From the NCBI GenBank assembly GCA_016719105.1, contig JADKAQ010000002.1, forward strand, positions 62,001 to 126,000: 64,000 nt of DNA, given 5' to 3'. Source of the DNA: Gemmatimonadota bacterium. GTDB taxonomy: Bacteria > Gemmatimonadota > Gemmatimonadetes > Gemmatimonadales > Gemmatimonadaceae. How positions within the stretch are numbered: position 1 is the first letter of the stretch; every line of letters begins with the position of its first letter. A program made the position numbers and the translations under genes. The notes beneath the pieces were generated by a model that saw only the letters and a program-made list of their open reading frames with translations, made no database searches and was not told the DNA's origin. Shown here in pieces: positions 37,983 through 45,187 of this stretch.

Positions 37983-39905
37983 CTATTCGAGCACCCCCAG
38001 CGCCAGCGCGACCTTGCCGAAGGGGGCCGAGACCTGCACCCCCTGGACCTCGCTCCGCACGAGGGCCAGCATCTCGCGCGCGATGGCGATCCCCTCGGCG
38101 ACCGCGTGCTCCGCCGACTGCCGGTTGGCCACGCGCATCCGTTCGAGGATCTCGTCAGGCACCACGACTCCGGGCACCTCGTTGGCCAGGAACTCGGCGT
38201 TGCGCAACGAGACCAGTGGCCAGATGCCGGCCACGATCGGGATGTGCGCCCCCCCGATCTCGCGCAGGAAGCGCTCGAGCTGGCGGGGGTCGAAGACCGG
38301 CTGCGTGATCGCGAACTCGGCCCCCGCTTCCACCTTGTAGTCGAAGCGTTCGCGCTCCACGGACGGGTCGATCGCCGCCGGGTTCACGCCGACGCCGATG
38401 GTGTAGCGTGTCGGGGCGCCGATCGGGTTGCCGCCGGGATCGAGCCCGCGATTGAGGTTGCGCACGAGGTTCGTGAGCCCGATCGAGTCGATGTCGAAGA
38501 CCGCCGTTGCGTCGGGGTACGGCCCCATTTTTGGCGGGTCGCCCGTCACGAGCAGGAGGTTGTGCAGCCCCATGGCCGCCCCCCCCAGCAGGTCGGAGAG
38601 CATCCCCAGGAGGTTGCGGTCGCGGCAGGCATAGTGGCACACCGCCTCGATGCCGACCTGCTGCTCGATGAGGAGCGACGTCATCATCGCCCCCATCCGG
38701 CTCTGCGCGCGCGGCCCGTCGGGGACGTTCACCGCGTCTACGCCAGCCACCTTGAGCGCCCGCACGTCCTCGAGCATGCGCGTCGCATCCACGCCGCGCG
38801 GCGGCACGATCTCCACCGACGAGACAAACTCCCCGGAGACGAGCTTGCGTCCCCAGTTTGACCGGTCCGCCAGTGGTACTGGTGTCACCCCTGCATGCCG
38901 CACGACCCCGCGCTCGCCCCTCGCGAGCGCACTCCCGTCTCCCGTCTCCCGTCTCCCGTCTCGCGAAGAGCGAGGCACGAGCGGTCGAATCCCCTCCACC
39001 ATCGCATGGATGTGCGCCGGCGTCGTGCCGCAACATCCGCCGATGACCTTGGCGCCGGCCTGCAGCAGGTGGCGCGCGTACGTCGCCATGTACTCGGGGC
39101 TCGCCATGTACATCTTGCGCCCCCCGACCTCGCGCGGCATGCCGGCGTTGGGCATCGCGCTCAGCTTGCGACGCGTGACCGCGGCCATGCGTTCGATCGC
39201 CTCGAGGATGATCTGCGGCCCCACCGAGCAGTTGAGCCCGATCACGTCGGCGCCTAACGCATCGAGTGAGCGCGCCACGTCCTCCGGTGTCACGCCGAAG
39301 ACCGTGACGCCCTCCACGTCCACCGTCATCTGGGCGATGAGCGGGAGGGCAGGGGCCACCGCGCGGGCGGCCAGCACCGCCTGCGTCACCTCGTCCAGGT
39401 CGGCGAAGGTCTCGAGGATGAGGCAGTCGACCCCGCCGTCGCGCAACGCCGCGATCTGCTCCTCGAACGCTGCGCGCGCCTCCTCCAGGCTCGTCGGGCC
39501 ATACGGCTCGAGGCGCACGCCTAACGGGCCGACGGCGCCCGCGACCAGCGCCGCATCGCCCGCCGCCTCGCGCGCCACGCGCGCGGCGGCACCGTTGATC
39601 GATGCGACCTCTCGCTCCAGCCCGAAGTGCGCCAGCTTGAACCGGTTGGCGCCGAACGAGTTCGTCTCCAGCACCTCGGCCCCCGCCTTCACGTACTCCT
39701 CGTGGACCCCGCGTACCAGGTCGGGCGCACGCAGCGAGAGTTCGTCGTAGCACTGGTTGATGAAGACGCCGCGCTGGTAGAGCATCGTCCCCATCGCGCC
39801 GTCGAAGACGATCACCGCATCCGGGTCCGTCAGGCGCGCCAGGAGTCGCTCGCGCGTGCGCGTGCCATTCGATACCACGGCGTCGGTCCCGATCGGGGCG
39901 CTCAT
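37983..39905 (-). CDS. Bifunctional homocysteine S-methyltransferase / methylenetetrahydrofolate reductase
   Basis: Fusion of a homocysteine methyltransferase domain (about 20-310) and an MTHFR domain (about 345-635), the YitJ-like arrangement, 640 residues. The first domain has the zinc cysteines 226 (GLNCSVGP), 291 and 292 (GGCCGTTPAH). The second shows the FAD-enzyme stretches EFVSSVEIVPPRG, HYACRDRNLLGMLSDLLG, LLLVTGDPPKMG and FAITQPVFDP. It would supply methyl-THF for MetH and may methylate homocysteine itself using a methyl donor. Its ATG overlaps the metH stop (ATGA), so both share the SAM-responsive leader upstream of metH. The interdomain linker (about 311-335) contains a 7-base tandem repeat. 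Confidence 0.93.
   Translation of the reverse strand: MSAPIGTDAVVSNGTRTRERLLARLTDPDAVIVFDGAMGTMLYQRGVFINQCYDELSLRAPDLVRGVHEEYVKAGAEVLETNSFGANRFKLAHFGLEREVASINGAAARVAREAAGDAALVAGAVGPLGVRLEPYGPTSLEEARAAFEEQIAALRDGGVDCLILETFADLDEVTQAVLAARAVAPALPLIAQMTVDVEGVTVFGVTPEDVARSLDALGADVIGLNCSVGPQIILEAIERMAAVTRRKLSAMPNAGMPREVGGRKMYMASPEYMATYARHLLQAGAKVIGGCCGTTPAHIHAMVEGIRPLVPRSSRDGRRETGDGSALARGERGVVRHAGVTPVPLADRSNWGRKLVSGEFVSSVEIVPPRGVDATRMLEDVRALKVAGVDAVNVPDGPRAQSRMGAMMTSLLIEQQVGIEAVCHYACRDRNLLGMLSDLLGGAAMGLHNLLLVTGDPPKMGPYPDATAVFDIDSIGLTNLVRNLNRGLDPGGNPIGAPTRYTIGVGVNPAAIDPSVERERFDYKVEAGAEFAITQPVFDPRQLERFLREIGGAHIPIVAGIWPLVSLRNAEFLANEVPGVVVPDEILERMRVANRQSAEHAVAEGIAIAREMLALVRSEVQGVQVSAPFGKVALALGVLE
38934..38961. 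repeat. (CCCGTCT)4 tandem repeat in an interdomain linker
   Basis: Four exact copies of CCCGTCT (AGACGGG on the coding strand) inside the methyltransferase/MTHFR fusion gene, encoding the RRETGDG linker. The unit is not a multiple of three, so loss or gain of one copy would throw the MTHFR domain out of frame. Confidence 0.9.
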
Positions 39906-42900
39906 GGTTGCACCGCCGTGGCCGGAGCCTCGGTGCGCTCGCTCCCTTCGCCCCGCACGGCGTAGTACTTCGCCTCGGGGTGATGGACGATCAGCGCCGC
40001 CGTGGATTGCTCGGGGATGAGCTGGCGTGCGCTGGTGAGCAGCATGCCTAACGCATCGGCCGGGAGGAGCCGAAAGACCGTGTCGTGGTCGTCCAGGTCC
40101 GGGCACGCCCCGTACCCCCACGAGTAGCGCTTCCCGCGCCCCGCTGGTACCCCCAGCTCGGCGCGAATCCGACGGTGCAGCCACTCGGCGGTCGCTTCTG
40201 CGGCCTCCACCGCCAGCCCATGTGAATAGAACGCCTCGCTGTATTCCCCCTTCGCCTGCAACGCCTCGAAGCGACGCGTCGCCTCGTCACCGACCGTCAC
40301 CACCTGCAACCCGATCACGTCGACGTCCCCCGACTCCACCGACCGGAAGTAGTCCGCCAGGCACAACCGCTCCCGTCCCTCCTGGCGCGGGAAGTGGAAG
40401 CGCGCGATCTCGCGCAGCGACCCGCCGTCGGCGTCCCACGCGTCGGGGTCGTAGACGATGACGTCGTTCCCCTGCGACTGCACGGGGAAATAGCCGTAGG
40501 CCGCCTGCGGGACGAGCCACCCCTCGCGCACCGCCTCCTCCTTGAGGCGCGCCAGCGCGGGCTCGAACTCCGAGCGCACCGTCTCCCGGTACGCATCGCC
40601 CGATCCGCGCGCCCCCCACTGCAGGCGATACAGCTCGTCGAGGTCCAGCAGGTCGAAGACCTCGCCTAACGGGATGTCGCGCAGGATGCGCGTCCCGAGG
40701 AAGGGCGCCTCCGGCACCGCGTGATCGGCCGAGACGGCGCTGCGCGCGCCAGCCGAATCGCCGCGCGCCATGTCCTTGCCGACCGCGGTATTGAGGAAGA
40801 CGTCGGACCGCGCGTCGGCCAGCGCCCGGTCCATGAAATCGCGCCGCGTGGACGGGTCCTGCAGCCGGTCCATCGTCTCCAATCCCTCGAAGGCGTCCTT
40901 GCAGTAGAAGACGCCGGACTCGTACGGCCGCTCGCCGTCGACGAAGAGCGCCCGGCGCCCGAAGCGCCGGTTGATCGCCGCCCCGCCGATCAGCACCGGC
41001 ACCTGCACCCCGCGCCGGTCGAGCTCCTGCACGCACATCGGCATCTGTTTGGACGTGCTCACGAGGAGCGCCGAGAGCCCGATGGCGTCGGCGTTCACCT
41101 CGATCGCCTTTTCGATGATCGTGTTGACCGGGACCTGCTTCCCCAGGTCGTACACGGTGTAGCCGTTGTTGGAGAGGATCGTGTTCACCAGCGACTTGCC
41201 GATGTCGTGCACGTCGCCGTACACCGTGGCGAGCACCACGCGCCCCTTGGTGTATCCCTCCTGCTTCTCGAGGAACGACTCGAGATGCTTGACCGCCTTC
41301 TTCATCACCTCGGCGGATTGCAGCACGAACGGGAGGATGAGCTCCCCGGCGCCGAACTTGTCGCCGACCTCCTTCATGGCCGGCAGCAGCACCTCGTTGA
41401 GCACCTGCACCGGCCGCTCGCGTACCCCCGCCGCATCGAGCGCCCCCTCGATCCCCTCCTTCTTGCGGTGCACCACCATCCAGTGCACCCGCTGCTCCGG
41501 GGTCATCCCTTCGGTCGGATCGGCGCGCTCACTCGTCTTCTCGTCTTCCCGTCGTCCCGACTTCTCGAAGTATTCGATGAAGCGCTGCAGTGCATCCGCG
41601 CGCTTGTTGAAGACCAGGTCGTCCGCCAGCTGCCGTTCTTCCGTCGAGATCTCCGCGTACGGCGTCACGTGCGCCGGGTTCACGATCGCCGCGTCGAGTC
41701 CCGCCTGCACACAGTGGTGCAGGAAGACCGAGTTGAGCACGGCGCGCGCCTCGGGGGCGAGGCCGAAGGAGACGTTCGACACACCGAGGATCGTCAGGAC
41801 TCCCGGCAGCTCCCGCTTGATGAGGCGAATCCCCTCGATCGTCTCGTGCGCCGAATCGATCCACTCGGCGTCACCGGTGGCGAGGGTGAAGGTCAGCGCG
41901 TCGAAGATGAGATCCGACGACTGCATCTCGTACTCGCCGACGACGATGTCGTGGATCGCGCGCGCCACCTCGAGCTTCCGCTCGCGCGTCTTGGCCATCC
42001 CGACTTCATCGATGGTGAGCGCGACGAGTGCGGCGCCGTGCGTGATCGCCATGGGGACGACGGAGTCGATGCGCGCGCGCCCGTTCTCCATGTTGATGGA
42101 GTTGATGATCGCGCGCCCCGGGATGTGTTCCAGCGCCGCCTGGATCACGCTCGCCTCGGTGGAGTCGACCATGATCGGCGTCTCGACCGACATCGAGAGG
42201 AGCTTGGTGACGGTCGCCATCTGCGCGGCTTCGTCGCCGCGCTCGGTGAGGGCCACGCAGACGTCCAGCACGTGGGCGCCGGACTCCGCCTGCTCGCGCG
42301 CGACCTCGAGGATCCCCTCGTAGTCGTCCGCCAGGAGCAACCGCTTGACCTTGCGCGACCCCTGCGCGTTGACGCGCTCGCCCACGAGGAGCGGGGGCGG
42401 CGACTGGTGCAGGGTGATGGCCCGCATCGCCGACGAGGCGCGCGGGACGGCGTGGTGCGCGCGGTGCAGGGAATTGGCACCGCCGGGAATGGAATGATGA
42501 CGGGAGTCGGCGTGCGTGGCGCTAGCGTTGTTGTTGGGGGGGGCCCCCCGCTCGCCGTCCCCCGCTCCCGCCCGCACCCCCAACGCGTCCACCGCCGCAC
42601 AGATCGCCTGCAGGTGCTCCGGCGTCGTCCCGCAGCACCCCCCCACGATCCGCACGCCGAAGTCGCGCACGAACTCCCCCAGCATCTCGGCCATCGCCGC
42701 CGGCTCCAGGGGATACACCGCGTCCCCCGTCCCCGTGTTCAACGGCAACCCCGCGTTGGGAATCACCGACACCGGCCGCGTCGCGTGCTGCGACAGGTAG
42801 CGCACCGGCTCGCGCATGTGCTCCGGCCCGGTCGAGCAGTTGAGCCCGATCACGTCCGCGCCTAACGACTCGAGCGTCGTCATCGCGCTGGCAATGTCCG

Positions 42901-43573
42901 TCCCCAGCAGCATGCGCCCGCTCGTGTCCAGCGTGATCTGCGCCTGCACCGGGATGCGGTAGCCCAACTCGCGAAAGAGCCGCGCAAAGCCGGCCAGCGC
43001 CGCCTTCACCTCGAGGATGTCCTGCGACGTCTCCACGAGCAGCACGTCGACCCCGCCCTCGATCAGGTACTTCGCCTGCGTGTAGTAGTCCTCGCTCAAC
43101 GCCTCGAACGTCACGTTCGAGAGCGCCGGGTCGCTGCTCGACGGCAGCATCCCCGTGGGCCCGATCGACGCCGCGACGAAGCGCGGGCGCTCCGGCGTCG
43201 CGTACGTGTCGCACGCCGCGCGCGCCAGCCGCGCCGCCGCCACGTTGATCGCCTGCACCTTGTCCCCGAGCCCCCACTCCTCCAGCCGCCGCGGGGTCGA
43301 CTGGAAGGTGCACGTCTCGACCACATCGCTCCCCACCGCCAGGAACGACTCGTGGATCGACTGGATCACGTCCGGGCGCGTGAGCACCAGATGATCGTTG
43401 CACCCTTCCAGCGACTTCCCGCCGTAATCCTCGGCGGTCAGGTGGTAACGCTGGATGTTCGTCCCCATCGCGCCGTCGTAGACCAGCACCCCGCGCGCGA
43501 GCGCGTCCAGGTAGCCGGATCGGACGGGGAGGTGGAAGGCGTTGGCCGTGTGGGACACCGGGTTCCTCTGCAT
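39902..43573 (-). CDS. metH: Cobalamin-dependent methionine synthase
   Basis: Transfers methyl from methyl-THF through cobalamin to homocysteine. At 1223 residues all four modules are present: homocysteine domain (about 20-330, zinc ligands Cys246, Cys313, Cys314), pterin-binding domain (about 390-665, GERVNAQGSRKVKRLL, SINMENGRARI), cap plus B12 domain (about 690-910, with the lower cobalt ligand His789 in GDVHDIGK), and the C-terminal reactivation domain (about 985-1205, with RYSWGYGACPD that binds SAM). Unusual linkers: 335-385 is low complexity (GERGAPPNNNASATHADSRHH) and 670-690 is charged. The ATG at 43573 directly follows a T7 tract ending an attenuator hairpin. The stop overlaps the downstream MTHFR-fusion start. 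Confidence 0.97.
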   Translation of the reverse strand: MQRNPVSHTANAFHLPVRSGYLDALARGVLVYDGAMGTNIQRYHLTAEDYGGKSLEGCNDHLVLTRPDVIQSIHESFLAVGSDVVETCTFQSTPRRLEEWGLGDKVQAINVAAARLARAACDTYATPERPRFVAASIGPTGMLPSSSDPALSNVTFEALSEDYYTQAKYLIEGGVDVLLVETSQDILEVKAALAGFARLFRELGYRIPVQAQITLDTSGRMLLGTDIASAMTTLESLGADVIGLNCSTGPEHMREPVRYLSQHATRPVSVIPNAGLPLNTGTGDAVYPLEPAAMAEMLGEFVRDFGVRIVGGCCGTTPEHLQAICAAVDALGVRAGAGDGERGAPPNNNASATHADSRHHSIPGGANSLHRAHHAVPRASSAMRAITLHQSPPPLLVGERVNAQGSRKVKRLLLADDYEGILEVAREQAESGAHVLDVCVALTERGDEAAQMATVTKLLSMSVETPIMVDSTEASVIQAALEHIPGRAIINSINMENGRARIDSVVPMAITHGAALVALTIDEVGMAKTRERKLEVARAIHDIVVGEYEMQSSDLIFDALTFTLATGDAEWIDSAHETIEGIRLIKRELPGVLTILGVSNVSFGLAPEARAVLNSVFLHHCVQAGLDAAIVNPAHVTPYAEISTEERQLADDLVFNKRADALQRFIEYFEKSGRREDEKTSERADPTEGMTPEQRVHWMVVHRKKEGIEGALDAAGVRERPVQVLNEVLLPAMKEVGDKFGAGELILPFVLQSAEVMKKAVKHLESFLEKQEGYTKGRVVLATVYGDVHDIGKSLVNTILSNNGYTVYDLGKQVPVNTIIEKAIEVNADAIGLSALLVSTSKQMPMCVQELDRRGVQVPVLIGGAAINRRFGRRALFVDGERPYESGVFYCKDAFEGLETMDRLQDPSTRRDFMDRALADARSDVFLNTAVGKDMARGDSAGARSAVSADHAVPEAPFLGTRILRDIPLGEVFDLLDLDELYRLQWGARGSGDAYRETVRSEFEPALARLKEEAVREGWLVPQAAYGYFPVQSQGNDVIVYDPDAWDADGGSLREIARFHFPRQEGRERLCLADYFRSVESGDVDVIGLQVVTVGDEATRRFEALQAKGEYSEAFYSHGLAVEAAEATAEWLHRRIRAELGVPAGRGKRYSWGYGACPDLDDHDTVFRLLPADALGMLLTSARQLIPEQSTAALIVHHPEAKYYAVRGEGSERTEAPATAVQP
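42536..42549. repeat. G8-C6 homopolymer run inside metH
   Basis: Eight G followed directly by six C. It lies in the low-complexity linker between the homocysteine and pterin domains of metH, next to a GTT triplet repeat. The eight-base run is a frameshift-prone site for polymerases and sequencers. Confidence 0.85.
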
Positions 43574-43604
43574 AAAAAAATGCCCGGGCAGTGGTGCGCC
43601 GGGC
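43574..43604 (-). terminator. Intrinsic terminator (attenuator) directly before metH
   Basis: On the minus strand a GC stem GCCCGG/CCGGGC (43604-43599 and 43587-43582) with an 11-base loop is followed by A and seven Ts at 43580-43574, ending exactly at the metH ATG. Upstream, GCGCC-CGCCC-GGCGC overlaps the 5' arm of the stem and could act as an alternative hairpin. Together with the aptamer just before it, this fits transcriptional attenuation. Confidence 0.75.
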
Positions 43605-43609
43605 GGGCG

Positions 43610-43658
43610 CTTTAGCGGAATGTTTTACGTGGCCGCAAGTTGCCGGGAAATCGCCACG
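43610..43658 (-). ncRNA. Probable SAM-II riboswitch (metH leader)
   Basis: On the minus strand a 6-bp P1 stem, CGTGGC (43658-43653) with GCCACG (43633-43628), encloses a 19-base loop beginning GATTT and containing CCGGC and CTTGC. After P1 come 11 bases (TAAAACATTCC) and then GCTAAAG (43616-43610). P1, the GAUUU loop start, the 11-base spacer and GCUAAA are the conserved marks of SAM-II aptamers as I know them from alphaproteobacterial met genes (there CGTTAAACAAGTCGCTAAAG). The location upstream of metH supports it: high SAM would reduce methionine synthesis. The pseudoknot pairing could not be settled by eye. No B12-box was found here. Confidence 0.75.
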
Positions 43659-43804
43659 ATCCATCGATTGTCACCCCGCTGGTGCGCCCGTCACCCGAAT
43701 GCGCGCCCCCGAGGTGCATGGAGGAATAGCGCGCTGAGGCCCGCCGGACAAGCGCACGGCGCTCGCGAAGCGCCCGCGCCGTTCATCGCCAGGGCCCGCG
43801 CTGC

Positions 43805-44218
43805 CTACGGTGCGCGGCGCGCCGGCGGGGTGTCGAAGCGCACGCGCCCACTCTCGCGTGCCCGTGCCTTGACGTACTGCGCCAGCGCCGCCAGCCGCTG
43901 CCGCTCGAGCGGCAACGCGAGGTCGGCCAACGTCTGCCGGGCGATGCCATGCGCCAACGCCAGGTTCCCCACCTGGTCGCTCGTCGTCCGATACAGGACG
44001 AAGGCCCCGCCCGACGCGAGCGGGATCCGCGACGCCGCCTCGCCGCTGTCGGCGGCCACCGACTCACGGTCGATCACGACCAGCAAGGGAGCGGCCTGTC
44101 GAGCCAACTCCTCGGCTTCCTCCACCGAGTGGGCGACCTTCACCTTGTGCCCAGCGCCGGCCAGCAGTTGGGCCAGCCCCTCGAGCAGGGCGTCGTCGGA
44201 ACCGATCAGGATCAGCAT
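43805..44218 (-). CDS. Stand-alone receiver-like (CheY-fold) protein
   Basis: 137 residues with a receiver-like alternating pattern: LILIGSDDALLEGLAQLLAGAGHKVKVAHSVEEAEELA, then PLLVVIDRESV with an Asp at the phosphoacceptor position, and FVLYRTT in place of the Thr/Ser switch strand. The acidic pair is shifted (GSDDA) and the conserved Lys is not evident, so it may be a degenerate, phosphorylation-independent receiver. A C-terminal basic helix (about 105-137) follows. It begins three bases after the YggU stop, making a YggT-YggU-receiver operon. No kinase is adjacent; function unknown. Confidence 0.7.
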   Translation of the reverse strand: MLILIGSDDALLEGLAQLLAGAGHKVKVAHSVEEAEELARQAAPLLVVIDRESVAADSGEAASRIPLASGGAFVLYRTTSDQVGNLALAHGIARQTLADLALPLERQRLAALAQYVKARARESGRVRFDTPPARRAP

Positions 44219-44221
44219 CGG

Positions 44222-44494
44222 TCAGCCCTCTCCGGCCAGCTGTGCAACCGCCGCGACGCTCACCCCCAGCGCCTCGACGACCTTCGATCGGGACGACTCC
44301 CCCGACACGATGCGGATCATCCGGCGGGGCACGTCGAGCGAATCGGCGAGAAAGTCCACGAGGGCCTCATTGGCCGCCCCGTCCACGGGCGGCGCCTGCA
44401 ATCGCACCTTGAGCGCTCCTTGCTGAATTCCCGCGACTTCCGATCGCGAGGCACGCGGCTGCACGCGCACCGAGAAGCGTACGCCCTCCCGCAC
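44222..44494 (-). CDS. YggU / DUF167 family protein
   Basis: 90-residue protein of the UPF0235 (DUF167) family, starting at a GTG (44494). Characteristic stretch: RFSVRVQPRASRSEVAGIQQGALKVRLQAPPVDGAANEALVDFLADSLDVPRRMIRIVSGESSRSKVVEALG, matching the family's VxPxAxxxxIxGxxGxxLKVRLxAPPVDGxAN core and the SGxxSRxK motif. Biochemical role unknown. Pairing with yggT immediately upstream (21-base gap) is conserved in many bacteria, supporting the identification. Confidence 0.92.
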   Translation of the reverse strand: MREGVRFSVRVQPRASRSEVAGIQQGALKVRLQAPPVDGAANEALVDFLADSLDVPRRMIRIVSGESSRSKVVEALGVSVAAVAQLAGEG

Positions 44495-44515
44495 GCTCCT
44501 GCACCGTGACCGCGC

Positions 44516-45106
44516 TCACGTCATCCCTACCAGGAACCCTTCGAGAAGTCCCAGCACCAGGTAGGCGATGATCGGCGTGATGTCGATCATCCCCAACGTC
44601 GGCACGATCTGTCGCAACGGCCGTAGGATCGGTTCCGACAGCGTGAAGGCCCAGCGCACCCAGCGGCTGTAGGGAGAGATGCGCACCCACGAACAGATGA
44701 CGCGCACGATGAGCGCGAAGCGCAGGATGGCGAACGTCCATTGGATCAGCATCCGCAGGATCCCGCGCGACCCGTTCTGGGAGGCGAAGTAGAACGCCCC
44801 GATCTGCCCGCGGACGAAGTCGAACAGGCTGAGGAAGACGATCCCGCCGAGGACGACGACCCCCAGCGACCACCACGGGGCGCTCGAGGGCACGCCCCCA
44901 CCACGCACGATCTGCCGCTCGATCGGCGCCATCAAGGGCTCCACGCTCTCGCGAAAGAAGCGCGCGACCTTGCCGAATGGATTCAGGCGGCGCGTGCGCA
45001 CCAGCCAGTCCACGAAGCAGACGACGGCGAGTGCTGCACCGATGGCAAACAGCCCCAGACTGAGGGCGCGCCGGACGGCGTCGAGGGCGAGGAGAAACGA
45101 GGGCAC
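44516..45106 (-). CDS. YggT family integral membrane protein
   Basis: 196 residues with four to five hydrophobic segments: SLGLFAIGAALAVVCFVDWLV (about 15-35), SLGVVVLGGIVFLSLFDFV (about 80-98), IQWTFAILRFALIVRVICSWV (about 122-142) and PIIAYLVLGLLEGFLVG (about 177-194). The YggT signature appears in the second half as VICSWVRISPYSRWVRWAFTLSEPILRPLRQIVPTLGMIDITPIIAYLVL. The N-terminal extension (about 36-75) is longer than in E. coli YggT half-units. YggT/YlmG proteins have been linked to membrane processes and osmotic tolerance. First gene of the YggT-YggU-receiver operon. Confidence 0.9.
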   Translation of the reverse strand: MPSFLLALDAVRRALSLGLFAIGAALAVVCFVDWLVRTRRLNPFGKVARFFRESVEPLMAPIERQIVRGGGVPSSAPWWSLGVVVLGGIVFLSLFDFVRGQIGAFYFASQNGSRGILRMLIQWTFAILRFALIVRVICSWVRISPYSRWVRWAFTLSEPILRPLRQIVPTLGMIDITPIIAYLVLGLLEGFLVGMT

Positions 45107-45187
45107 GGTGAATTCTCGCGGAACGCGCGGGTGGCTTCAAGCGCGCACGGCCAGCCCAAGACGCTGGAGCGCGGCGAATCGCAGGCG

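Noticed and set aside
40721..42865. A 714-codon open frame on the plus strand
   Set aside because: It is antisense to metH; its product is Arg/His/Asp-rich with no domain. It is a by-product of high GC, as are other long antisense frames such as 28 kb plus-strand and 53.6-55.5 kb minus-strand ones.
43574..43800. Cobalamin riboswitch upstream of metH
   Set aside because: MetH needs B12, so I looked for a B12-box and the characteristic junction but found none; the leader matches SAM-II features instead.
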